Below, one piece after another: positions 8,580 through 17,100 of a DNA stretch of 64,000 nucleotides. A program made the position numbers and the translations under genes. Under the pieces are notes generated by a model. The model was not told the DNA's origin and searched no databases. It saw only the letters and a list, made by a program, of their open reading frames with translations. Location: positions 62,001-126,000 of IMG/VR virus record IMGVR_UViG_3300037475_000240; one strand, 5' to 3'. Source of the stretch: a virus. Position 1 is the first letter of the stretch. Every line of letters begins with the position of its first letter.

Positions 8580-9627
8580 ATACTTCACCTATCTTATAAA
8601 TTCCTGGTTGATTATCATTAAGTATCTTTAATAATCTATCTAAACACTCTTGTTTAAAATATGAATTATCTATTTTTTCTTTATTAATTTGTTTAGTTGA
8701 ATATTTAAATTGATCATGAGATATTCTAATTAATAAATAATTATGTTCTTTAATAAAAATTTCTACTTCTTGATCTCTAGTTTGATTTTTGATTAAAATT
8801 TCTTCACCAAAAATATCTTTAAAATGAATAGCTCCATCAAACTCTATAAATATTTTGTTTGTATTATCTTTAATATCTATTTGTCTTCTTAATGACTTAG
8901 AAGAAAAAGCCTTTGAATTAATAAATTGATTTCTTTTAAAATCAAATCCTGGTAAAGAAACCACAAAATCAAATAATATTTTTTCTGGTTTACTTTGAAA
9001 AGAAGAAATCATTGGAACAATACATTTTTCGTAAAAATCTTCTGGATTTTCATCTCTCCATTTTTGTAATTGTTTAGTTCTTTGTTCTAAAATTTCGGGG
9101 CGGGCAGAAGTTTTTTTAGCAGCTTCAGACGCTTTTGTTTTCATTACATCAGATTGATTAACTTCTGTCATCACTTTAGCGCGCCGTTGGCGCTCTTCTG
9201 GATTATTTATAATGGCAGCTTTTACTCCTATACTAACTTTCTCCCAATATTCTGTTAAATCTGTACCGTTTTCAATAGCTTGATGTAGCCAAGAATTTTC
9301 TGAAGCATTTTTAGCATATTTTTGTGAAGACTTTTCAGAAGTAGTAGTTCCTTCATAATCTTTTGGATTAATATTGTGTATCTTTTTTAAATGAATTCCT
9401 AAATTTTGAGCATGAAAATTACAAATTTTACACACAACAAAATCAATACCTTCTATTAAGTTTTTACTATCTTCAATACATTGTTTTAAATGAACTATTA
9501 TTGTGTCTTTTGATCTACATTTATAGTTGCAATATTGACAATAATAGTCAAGTCTTCCTTTATTATCTTCCACAATGGAAGCATCTCCCCACTCTCCTCT
9601 ACGCGAAATTTGTGGCTCATTGTACAT
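8572..9627 (-). CDS. Free-standing homing endonuclease, Vsr-like PD-(D/E)XK fold with two zinc fingers
   Basis: 351 aa. The first 85 residues hold two Cys/His fingers: C30-C33 with H46/C50, and C66-C69 with H79 and H84. The middle is basic and helical. The C-terminal domain has the nuclease core RRQIDI (Asp251) then IEFDG-x2-H (Glu262, Asp264, His268), as in very-short-patch-repair-like (EDxHD) homing enzymes. Predicted to cut intein-free dnaE alleles and promote spread of the split intein. It starts inside the N-intein coding sequence (130-base overlap, with GGAGAG before its ATG) and ends 8 bases into the C-terminal dnaE gene. Confidence 0.85.
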   Translation of the reverse strand: MYNEPQISRRGEWGDASIVEDNKGRLDYYCQYCNYKCRSKDTIIVHLKQCIEDSKNLIEGIDFVVCKICNFHAQNLGIHLKKIHNINPKDYEGTTTSEKSSQKYAKNASENSWLHQAIENGTDLTEYWEKVSIGVKAAIINNPEERQRRAKVMTEVNQSDVMKTKASEAAKKTSARPEILEQRTKQLQKWRDENPEDFYEKCIVPMISSFQSKPEKILFDFVVSLPGFDFKRNQFINSKAFSSKSLRRQIDIKDNTNKIFIEFDGAIHFKDIFGEEILIKNQTRDQEVEIFIKEHNYLLIRISHDQFKYSTKQINKEKIDNSYFKQECLDRLLKILNDNQPGIYKIGEVYG

Positions 9628-12230
9628 TTAACTTTCTCTCCAGATTCAAGTTCTATTTCTACTAAAGGTAGAAAGCCATGATCATATTTATTAATAATTT
9701 CTACTAAAATATTTTCTTTTGTTTGTTCATCACGAGATTGAATCCAATCACCAATTTGAACATCTTGTAATGTTTTGGTAGATTTAAAATTACCTTCTGA
9801 ATCATATATATCAACTGTTTCAGAAAACAACACCGACTGGTTAAAACCATAACCCTGAAACTTTTCAACTACTTCATCCCAAATACGTTTAGCAATTTCT
9901 TCATTTACTCCACATTTTACAGAATCTGTAATAAATTCTAATCTCCATTGCTGAGCCTTCTTAGGATTCTTTCCCTTTTCTTTAGTTAATTTTCTGAGTC
10001 GATCTGCTGAATGCAAACTCCAGCCCGCAATATCTTGCGCAAGATACATAAGAGACTCTTCATATAATCCGAATCCAAAAGTATTATTAAACGCTCTTGC
10101 CAAATTAGGATGTAATAAACTAAATTTCTTTCTACCATCTTTGGTAGCAATAAAATCTTCTCTCATATCACGAGCTGATGGTCTTGCCAAAGAGTTAATG
10201 TAGCTAATATCATTTACTGATTTTGGTTTAATTTTTCTACACAAATCAATAGTTCCACCTGAAGTTCCTAATTGAAATACACAAAATGTATCTCCTTTAG
10301 AAATTAAATCATATGATTCTTGATCATAAGTATCATAGCTTAGCGCATCTAAAGGTGAAGCATCCTTGCCCGAAGCTTTAATTAATTTAATTGTCTGTCC
10401 AATAATATCCAGTGTAGATAATCCTAAAGTATCCATTTTTACTAAGCCGTTTTCTTCAGCTTTATCTTTATCATATTCAAGAGCTAATGAACCATCTTTA
10501 TCTCGACGTAGTGGAATTAATCCAGTTAATGGGCGTGCTGAAATAATAATACCACCAGCATGTGTCGACCAAGCTCTAAATTTACCGCAAATACTTTTAT
10601 ATTTTTCTAACTGAGGATATTTTTTTACATATTCTGTAAATAATGGAACTTTAATTAAAGCTTCATCAATAGACTTAATGTCTGCTGGTAAACAATCGGC
10701 AACATCAGTTCCTATCTTAACAGCATCTTCACGTGATCCACCCAACTCACATGACCTTGAAATGTCTCGGGCATAAACTTTGGGCGTAATAGTATTGACG
10801 TTTGAAACGTGAGCTACGTGATCTTCGCCATATTTTTTTCTTAAATATTCTTGTACGAGCGCGCGACCAGATGGAGCAAAATCTGTATCAATATCTGGAA
10901 AGCTTGATTTTTCTTTATTATGAAATCTAGCAAAAATTAAACTATACTTAATTGGATCTGCTTGGTGGATACCTAATAAATAAGCAATAAGAGATCCTCC
11001 AACAGAACCTCGACCTTCGCCAACAGCAATATTATTTTTTCTCGCCCAATTAATATAATCAGCAACAATTAACATATAACTGGAAAAATCGTGGAACTCT
11101 AATACATCAAGTTCTTCTGCGACTCTATCATCATATATTTTTTTATCTTCTATAGTTTGTTCACCTATTCTAGCAAAATAAGATTTTTCACATTGAAATC
11201 TTAAATAAAGTTTATCATCAGCTAATTGTTTTATTTGCTCAATTTGACTATTTCTCCAATTAAGAAAATCTGCATAGTCGGGTTCATCTTTGAAAGGGAA
11301 AATAGGTAACTCTTTTCCAGAAGGATTAGAAAACTTCGGGTCGATCCAATCCGGAAATTCACAGAGGCTAGCAAAATGAATAGTATTCTCGCACAAATTT
11401 TTGGAGAAACCTTCACCATATAATGTATCATAGTTTCTGGCAAAAAATGCTTCAACTTCATCTCCAGTTTTTAAATAAAATTCAGAAACAGGATATTTTA
11501 ATCTAAAATTAGAATATACTGGCTGATGCGAGCCGATCGCCAAAAGCACATCATGAACTTCATGATCTTCTTTATTAAGATAGTGTGCATTACATGCTGG
11601 CACAATCTTAATATTGTGTTGCAGACCCAGCTTAATTAATTGTCTATTTAAAAAGAACTGATCGATTTCATCAGTAAAAATATTTCCGCCACGTTTCATA
11701 TTATTTGGTTGAACTTCAATTCCTAAATTATCTCCAAATAAATCTTTTAATCTTAATAAGGCTTTTTCGGCTTCTTCACTTTTACCATTATTTAACAGCT
11801 GAGAAACGATACCGTTTCCACACGCAGTTAAACAAAGCATACCTTCTTTATATTGCTCTAATAATTTCCAATCAACCAAAGGATAAACTCTTTTGCCTAA
11901 AAATGAGCCTTGATCGAAAGCTTTTTTATTAATAGTTAATAAATTTCGATATCCCTCTGCGTTCTTTGCTAATAAAATGATGTGCCTAAATTTGCCTTCA
12001 ATGTTTGAAGCATCATCCACGAAATAACATTCACAGCCCATAATTAACTTAACACCAGTTTCTCTGGAAGCTTTAAGTGCATCCCAAGCAGCAGCTAAGG
12101 TACCATGATCAGTAATTGCAATTGCAGTTTGACCTAAATCTTTAGCCTTTTTAAAAAGATCTTTTGTTGAAATAGTAGAATCTAGAATAGAATAATCAGT
12201 TTGATTGTGCAATGATACAAAATCAGTCAT
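9498..12230 (-). CDS. dnaE: DNA polymerase III alpha subunit, N-terminal part ending in an N-intein
   Basis: Replicative polymerase, 910 aa, of which the first 798 are DnaE. The PHP domain comes first; its metal motif reads HNQ where HxH is usual, so proofreading activity is doubtful. The palm follows with PDIDTD (Asp446 and Asp448, matching E. coli D401/D403) and KMDTLGL (Asp600, matching D555). The polymerase sequence stops at FQGYGFNQ and passes straight into an N-intein beginning at Ser799. AGGAAG precedes the ATG. The gene cannot give a working polymerase alone; its partner is the C-terminal part at 7320-8579. Confidence 0.95.
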   Translation of the reverse strand: MTDFVSLHNQTDYSILDSTISTKDLFKKAKDLGQTAIAITDHGTLAAAWDALKASRETGVKLIMGCECYFVDDASNIEGKFRHIILLAKNAEGYRNLLTINKKAFDQGSFLGKRVYPLVDWKLLEQYKEGMLCLTACGNGIVSQLLNNGKSEEAEKALLRLKDLFGDNLGIEVQPNNMKRGGNIFTDEIDQFFLNRQLIKLGLQHNIKIVPACNAHYLNKEDHEVHDVLLAIGSHQPVYSNFRLKYPVSEFYLKTGDEVEAFFARNYDTLYGEGFSKNLCENTIHFASLCEFPDWIDPKFSNPSGKELPIFPFKDEPDYADFLNWRNSQIEQIKQLADDKLYLRFQCEKSYFARIGEQTIEDKKIYDDRVAEELDVLEFHDFSSYMLIVADYINWARKNNIAVGEGRGSVGGSLIAYLLGIHQADPIKYSLIFARFHNKEKSSFPDIDTDFAPSGRALVQEYLRKKYGEDHVAHVSNVNTITPKVYARDISRSCELGGSREDAVKIGTDVADCLPADIKSIDEALIKVPLFTEYVKKYPQLEKYKSICGKFRAWSTHAGGIIISARPLTGLIPLRRDKDGSLALEYDKDKAEENGLVKMDTLGLSTLDIIGQTIKLIKASGKDASPLDALSYDTYDQESYDLISKGDTFCVFQLGTSGGTIDLCRKIKPKSVNDISYINSLARPSARDMREDFIATKDGRKKFSLLHPNLARAFNNTFGFGLYEESLMYLAQDIAGWSLHSADRLRKLTKEKGKNPKKAQQWRLEFITDSVKCGVNEEIAKRIWDEVVEKFQGYGFNQSVLFSETVDIYDSEGNFKSTKTLQDVQIGDWIQSRDEQTKENILVEIINKYDHGFLPLVEIELESGEKVKCTMSHKFRVEESGEMLPLWKIIKEDLTIIVNIATINVDQKTQ
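9501..9836 (-). other. N-intein segment (112 aa) of the split dnaE intein
   Basis: Begins at Ser1 directly after GYGFNQ. Block A-type strand (SVLFSETVDIYDSEG), a GDWI turn, and block B with the TxxH motif (CTMSHKF) are visible. Length compares with 88-102 aa in known split N-inteins. The last third is read in a second frame by the endonuclease gene. Confidence 0.9.
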
Positions 12231-12290
12231 AGTACTTCCTTGCTGTCAAGTATTATAATAAATCACATCTGGCTCATTCAAAGAGCACTA

Positions 12291-12308
12291 ACACTTAAGG
12301 ATAAGTGT
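12291..12308. repeat. 7-bp hairpin upstream of dnaE
   Basis: ACACTTA and TAAGTGT around a four-base loop, in the 100-base gap between the M41-like peptidase gene and dnaE. No T-run follows on the minus strand. It could be an operator, an RNA processing site or a weak terminator. Confidence 0.4.
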
Positions 12309-12332
12309 CGTGTGTTTGTTAGAGAATACAAT

Positions 12333-12995
12333 TTAGAGTGACATAATAGATTTTAATTTTTTATTGTCAACGTTGCCGTAATTATCTGAAATATAATCAA
12401 TTAACTTAAATTGCTCTTTCCAAAAAGATTTATTTTTAGAATTTTTGCAAAGTAAAGATTTTAGATCAGAATAGTATAATCTTTTTTTATTAAACAAAGA
12501 ATGAGATACAAGAGTTACGTCGTCCCAATATTGTTCTAAAATATTGGAGCAATCTTTAATCATTTTTTGTTTAAAAGCATATCTTTTTTTTCCTGCTGGT
12601 GCAAGATTATATTTTCTAATGAATTCTGAGGCTTCTGAAATATCATCTTCTGACCCATCTTTTAAGAACTTAGGAAACTTATCAGATCCACTAATAGATT
12701 TAAAATAATATCTTTCAGCACAATTTCCTGCATAACATAATCCAATTTCAGATTTTAACCAATAATTGAATAATGTCATGTCTTCTGTAGATTCTTCGAA
12801 GACAGCCTCGTAATTCGTGGTTCCTTCACCTCTAGAACTTTTAGAGTTGTTAAAGACGGTTACAGAACCAATTTTCATGAAATGAAGTAATCCATAAATA
12901 GTATGACCAGACTCATGATAAGATACAGCAATAAGTTCGTGGGTTTTAGTCACCTTTTTACGAAGATTATTGATGGATCCTGAACCATTTGACAT
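12333..12995 (-). CDS. Stand-alone FtsH-type (M41) metallopeptidase domain
   Basis: 220 aa. HESGH at residues 27-31 gives the zinc-binding HExxH site. Further on, IGLCYAGNCAERYYF and SEDDISEASEF (Asp117/118, the likely third zinc ligand) match the conserved blocks of the FtsH protease domain. The AAA+ ATPase and membrane segments of FtsH are absent, and nothing upstream supplies them. It may work with a host AAA+ unfoldase, degrade unfolded proteins directly, or mimic FtsH. AGGAT precedes the ATG. Confidence 0.75.
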   Translation of the reverse strand: MSNGSGSINNLRKKVTKTHELIAVSYHESGHTIYGLLHFMKIGSVTVFNNSKSSRGEGTTNYEAVFEESTEDMTLFNYWLKSEIGLCYAGNCAERYYFKSISGSDKFPKFLKDGSEDDISEASEFIRKYNLAPAGKKRYAFKQKMIKDCSNILEQYWDDVTLVSHSLFNKKRLYYSDLKSLLCKNSKNKSFWKEQFKLIDYISDNYGNVDNKKLKSIMSL

Positions 12996-12998
12996 GAT

Positions 12999-13277
12999 TT
13001 ATCCTATTGTTTGCATTAACACCTCAAAATCAGTTATTTTTTGCTCACAATTAGCATTTTTACACTTAACTTGGAGGCGATCAGATCCAAGCGGACCCGT
13101 TACTATTAAGTCCAAATTATCGGCATATAATATACCTGCCTGTGTAAAATGTTTCGCCTCATTGAACCCTAAATCAACAAAAGCCTTTAAATGTTCAACA
13201 GTTAGCGGCTCTCCAACTTTAAAAATTACTGAGGTTTTACCACAACAAGCTTGTACAGTAAATCGCTCGGTCTTCAT
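12999..13277 (-). CDS. Hypothetical small protein with cysteine motifs
   Basis: 92 aa, with a CC pair near the N-terminus and C-x4-C near residue 74. It looks like a compact alpha/beta domain. It abuts the genes on both sides in the trigger factor operon. Family not recognised. Confidence 0.7.
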   Translation of the reverse strand: MKTERFTVQACCGKTSVIFKVGEPLTVEHLKAFVDLGFNEAKHFTQAGILYADNLDLIVTGPLGSDRLQVKCKNANCEQKITDFEVLMQTIG

Positions 13278-13592
13278 TTAGTCTGAATCCTTATTATCTA
13301 AATCTTCTCCCTTGCCTTCAAGTAAGAAAAGAGCATATTTAATTTTAGCAGTTTGAGCCTTAATGGCATCTCTATATGGTGCAGAGTATTCTTTTACTAA
13401 CTCTTTTGCTCCATTAAGTTTGGTATCATCATTTTTTTCTTTTTCAACTGTATAAATATTACCTTCGCAAGTAACAATAATTTTTTTCAAATCATCGGCA
13501 CTAGCAGCATCAGCAATATCTTTAAACTCTGGCAAATCTTTTAATACTTTTGCCCACTTCTCTGGAAATGTTACTGGATCATTATCGCTCAT
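13278..13592 (-). CDS. Hypothetical acidic helical protein
   Basis: 104 aa, strongly charged, mostly helical, with an Asp-rich C-terminus. Lies directly after trigger factor with 13 bases between. No family recognised. Confidence 0.7.
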   Translation of the reverse strand: MSDNDPVTFPEKWAKVLKDLPEFKDIADAASADDLKKIIVTCEGNIYTVEKEKNDDTKLNGAKELVKEYSAPYRDAIKAQTAKIKYALFLLEGKGEDLDNKDSD

Positions 13593-13605
13593 ATTTTATT
13601 TTCCT

Positions 13606-14853
13606 TTATTGTACAATGTTTACATTTTTTGCAACAAAATCTAATGTATATTCATCTTTAATTCTAGAGAATAGAATTTGTAAATATCCTGTTCGATTTG
13701 CTTCTTTTATAATTTCATCTACTGATTTATCAGTCCTAGATTTTGCTATATTTGCTTTAATCATATCAAATACTTCTTGATCGCTTAATTGAGCTTCTGG
13801 TTCTTCTTCTCTAATTTTATCTAGAACAAGAGACAATTTACAATTCTTTTCAGCTAATGCTAAGAATCTTTCTTTATCTTCATCCGGACAAGTTTCCCAA
13901 TTTAAACTAGATTGATGTGCTAAATATTGTGCTTCAGATAATGAAATCCAATTAGGCACATCAATTTTATTATCATCAATTAATCTGTAACTAATTGCCT
14001 CCATAAGAGCTGCTCGTTCGCCCTCAACACTCTTAGCTACGGCAATACCATTAACATATTCTCTTAACTCTTCTATATTATTTTTTTGTAACTTGACTGC
14101 CAACTGATCATCTAAAGGACAAGGAATATTTTTTGATCCCATATTTAAAGTCACTTTAAATTTTACAGTTTTACCTTTTAACGAAGGTAATCCATCTTCT
14201 GGCACAATAATATCAAACTCTCTAACATCACCAATTACCATACCTAATAAATTAGAATCAAATTCTTTGAGTTGACTAAATCCTACTGTAAGCATTTCTC
14301 CCTCAGCAACCAAAGATTCTACTTTCTCTCCGTCAACAGAACCTTCATAATCTAAAATTACGGTATCTCCATCTTGAACAAAATCTGTCTCTGTATATGG
14401 ATTAGTTTCACCTAAACGAACTCTAAGATCTTGCAGCATTTTCTCTGAAAACTCTAAGGCAGATCCTCTTGAAGAAGGCTTTGGAATATCTATCCCTTTG
14501 AAAGGGACAAGTTCAAAGGTAGGTTTAGTTAAAACTTCAAATTCACAAGTAAATTTTCCATCTGCCAAAAGAGCTGAATTAAACTTGGGCGCCCCATGTG
14601 GTTTAATCTTTTTCTCAAAAAGAGTGTTATGGTAAGCATCTTCAGCAAGCGCGCGCTTCAGAGACTCTTCGATTTGAGTATTGTAATGTCTTTTAATAGC
14701 ATCAACGCTTGCCTTTCCCTTACGAAAGCCTGGGACTGGTGCCTTCTTAAACGAAGTTATAATTTCGCCTCGTTTATTTAAAATTTGCTCGGCATCTGCC
14801 TCATAAACAACTGATAGCTTGCACGGTTCTAATTCTGTGACTTGAATTTGCAT
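13606..14853 (-). CDS. tig: Trigger factor chaperone
   Basis: Ribosome-bound chaperone and prolyl isomerase that meets nascent chains at the exit tunnel. The ribosome-docking signature GFRKGK lies at residues 42-47. An FKBP-type PPIase domain (DGDTVILDYEGSVDG) starts near residue 160, and a long helical C-terminal arm completes the protein. The 415-aa length is close to the bacterial 430, so it is a complete three-domain trigger factor. Such a gene in a phage implies help with folding virion proteins or steering of host ribosomes. Confidence 0.95.
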   Translation of the reverse strand: MQIQVTELEPCKLSVVYEADAEQILNKRGEIITSFKKAPVPGFRKGKASVDAIKRHYNTQIEESLKRALAEDAYHNTLFEKKIKPHGAPKFNSALLADGKFTCEFEVLTKPTFELVPFKGIDIPKPSSRGSALEFSEKMLQDLRVRLGETNPYTETDFVQDGDTVILDYEGSVDGEKVESLVAEGEMLTVGFSQLKEFDSNLLGMVIGDVREFDIIVPEDGLPSLKGKTVKFKVTLNMGSKNIPCPLDDQLAVKLQKNNIEELREYVNGIAVAKSVEGERAALMEAISYRLIDDNKIDVPNWISLSEAQYLAHQSSLNWETCPDEDKERFLALAEKNCKLSLVLDKIREEEPEAQLSDQEVFDMIKANIAKSRTDKSVDEIIKEANRTGYLQILFSRIKDEYTLDFVAKNVNIVQ

Positions 14854-14862
14854 TTTATTTCC

Positions 14863-15657
14863 TTACCAATTTACTTCACCATTAAAAATATTTGCTCTTT
14901 TTTGTCCTGGTTCACATATATTTACATATGAACAATATGCGCACAATGCAGAAACTGTTGGCTTATATTCAGTTTCATTTAAAATCTTTTCACTATATTC
15001 AAGATAAAGATCTTTTGCTTTCATAGCATCTTCTCTTGTATACTCATATGTAACATACTCAAAGTCATGTCTTAATAAAATATATGAACATCTAACTTTT
15101 TCTGCATCCGGATATTCTTGAGATAACATATAATAAGCATATGTTAATAATTGAAGATCATTATTCTTCAAATATTTTTTGTTTTTTATCGTTTTATAAT
15201 CTCCAACGTGAATGATACCATCGTCATCAAGCTGTACTCTGTCAATCATTCCGTTTAAAATAAGATTTGGAGCGCATTCAAATTCAAATCTTTTTTCACA
15301 AGACAAAACATTTGCTGATAAATTATTTTTCTTATCATCAGATACTATTTTCAAATATTGATTAATAATATCAAAACATTCTTTTTTCATTTCAGAGGTC
15401 ATTTTTTCTTTGTACTCAACTAAAGTATCTTTAAATGCTTTAGACATAACTACATTATATTTTTCTTGAGATCCTGCCAAATATGCTAAATGAAAATCTT
15501 CTAATACTTTATGACAAAACTTACCAAAAATAGTATAAGTATTATCTTTTTGCGGCATCTTTAAAACATATGAAAACTTATATTTTGCTTGACAATCTAA
15601 ATATGTTTTAGTTTTTGATACAGATAAGCGCAAGTCTTTTTTTAATTCTTCTGTCAT
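14863..15657 (-). CDS. PD-(D/E)XK nuclease, Cas4/RecB-like with Fe-S type cysteines
   Basis: 264 aa. Motifs in order: N-terminal YLDCQAKYKF (first Cys), GKFCHKVLEDF (GxxxH...E motif), GMIDRV and DYKTIK (catalytic Asp and D-x-K), QLLTYAYYM, then CAYC-x4-IC near the end. Four Cys in this arrangement mark the iron-sulphur RecB/Cas4/AddB nuclease group. Probable 5'-to-3' single-strand exonuclease in phage recombination or DNA processing. No CRISPR array is present, so an adaptation role is unlikely. Confidence 0.85.
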   Translation of the reverse strand: MTEELKKDLRLSVSKTKTYLDCQAKYKFSYVLKMPQKDNTYTIFGKFCHKVLEDFHLAYLAGSQEKYNVVMSKAFKDTLVEYKEKMTSEMKKECFDIINQYLKIVSDDKKNNLSANVLSCEKRFEFECAPNLILNGMIDRVQLDDDGIIHVGDYKTIKNKKYLKNNDLQLLTYAYYMLSQEYPDAEKVRCSYILLRHDFEYVTYEYTREDAMKAKDLYLEYSEKILNETEYKPTVSALCAYCSYVNICEPGQKRANIFNGEVNW

Positions 15658-15763
15658 TTAATTCTAATTTTGTTTGAGTGTACAGAATATATATCCTGCG
15701 TCAAATAAAAACTAATAATTTCGTAATTTTATCTAAAAATTCATCTACGTTATTTTTATAAAA

Positions 15764-16756
15764 TTAAAACAAATGTCTTCTTTGAAATTTTATCCACTCG
15801 AATACATATTTTGCTCCTGGCTGACTATTGCCGGAACTAAACATTCCTGCCATATTACCATCCCAAGTACCGGTTGGTTGATATGGAGATTTAGATATAA
15901 TCCATCTATTAGATGAAGAGTCAAAATAATAATATGTGATGGTATTATCTCTTGGATTATAATGAGATCTTAAAAAGGCGCCGGTTGCTGCTGGTGCATC
16001 AATAGCAGTAGTAAAAAAAGCACTTCCATCTCGAGCACGTTCAGGATTTTCTAAACTAAAAAATTGCCTATTAATATTAGGCGGATCATTAGGATCTTCA
16101 TTAGCAAAGTCTTGAAAAATAACTAAAGCTTTAGGATTAAACATATTACTAAATTGCTCAACTTCTTCGGGTGGAGCTGGTGAAACTTCTACATTTACAT
16201 TTCCAGGCAATGTTCCGATTCCACGACCCATTTCACCTTGAGCATTAGTAGTACTATATACAATACTATAATTTTCAGTATTATATGGCTCATTAGTAAA
16301 AGCTGCTGGATAACCATCAGCATCAAAAGCATTTGAATTTGTATTTAAACTTGGATTATCAACTGTAATACCTGCATCACCAGGACTTAAAAATTCGCCT
16401 GTTGGTTGCGATTCATTTGTTCCAAATGGATACAAAGCCTCTCCAGCCGCACCAACTGGTTGAGTAGTTGCAGAATGAGGTAGTCTTGTATTATCTAACA
16501 TATTAGTTTGATATGTTTCTTCTATAATAGGAGAGAAATCAGAACCATTTGTTGCTAACACTTTTAGTGTAATTGAAATTGTAGAATTTGGAATAGCAAT
16601 TGGTGAAATATAAATATCAGAAGAAAGTGTTGGGTCTGTACCATCTAAAGTATAAAATATACTGCTAGGAATATTTGTAGAAATAGCAACAGTTCTAGGT
16701 ACTCCTGAAACTACTTGTTCTTCTGATGCTGTGATGGTAACACTAATTACTGCCAT
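15764..16756 (-). CDS. Virion appendage-like protein with an N-terminal beta-sandwich (CHB_HEX_C-type) domain
   Basis: 330 aa. The first 85 residues resemble the small Ig-like domain found in chitobiase-type proteins, with the IFYTLDGTDPT signature. The rest is rich in Asn, Pro, Thr and aromatic residues without charged clusters, typical of tail fibre or decoration proteins. No signal peptide. Probably a surface-exposed structural protein; receptor binding is possible. Confidence 0.55.
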   Translation of the reverse strand: MAVISVTITASEEQVVSGVPRTVAISTNIPSSIFYTLDGTDPTLSSDIYISPIAIPNSTISITLKVLATNGSDFSPIIEETYQTNMLDNTRLPHSATTQPVGAAGEALYPFGTNESQPTGEFLSPGDAGITVDNPSLNTNSNAFDADGYPAAFTNEPYNTENYSIVYSTTNAQGEMGRGIGTLPGNVNVEVSPAPPEEVEQFSNMFNPKALVIFQDFANEDPNDPPNINRQFFSLENPERARDGSAFFTTAIDAPAATGAFLRSHYNPRDNTITYYYFDSSSNRWIISKSPYQPTGTWDGNMAGMFSSGNSQPGAKYVFEWIKFQRRHLF

Positions 16757-16757
16757 T

Positions 16758-17075
16758 TTAAACCAAAGTTAGAAATTTTCTATTAGGAGAAGTCATATCT
16801 TTTTTCAACATGATTCTATATATTTTGTGGGCAACTTTTCTAAACAATTTAGCTAGTTCGAGATAAATCTCATCACCCTCTCTTCTATACAGAATTATGA
16901 ACTTATCATGACATTCTATAAACTCTAAATTGGGTAAAATTCCTTTATAATTATCTTTTTCTATTAAAACAAGCTTGTTTAAAGCATAAACTAATAGGTG
17001 TCTATAAAACTTATATGGTCCTATTTCTTTATATTTGGATACAAATTGTACTTTTAAAATATCTACATCTGACAT
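16758..17075 (-). CDS. Hypothetical protein
   Basis: 105 aa, basic, Tyr/Lys-rich, alternating hydrophobic strands and helices. One base from the next gene. Family not recognised. Confidence 0.65.
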   Translation of the reverse strand: MSDVDILKVQFVSKYKEIGPYKFYRHLLVYALNKLVLIEKDNYKGILPNLEFIECHDKFIILYRREGDEIYLELAKLFRKVAHKIYRIMLKKDMTSPNRKFLTLV

Positions 17076-17100
17076 TTTATAATATGCAAAAATATACTTA

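Noticed and set aside
7320-9627. dnaE split explained as a frameshift or sequencing error
   Set aside because: Intein motifs lie exactly at both broken ends, a nuclease gene separates them, and each part has its own start with ribosome-binding site, so the break is organised.
14863-15657. Cas4-like nuclease as part of a CRISPR system
   Set aside because: No repeat-spacer array and no other cas gene is visible in the window; phage recombination nucleases of this family are common.
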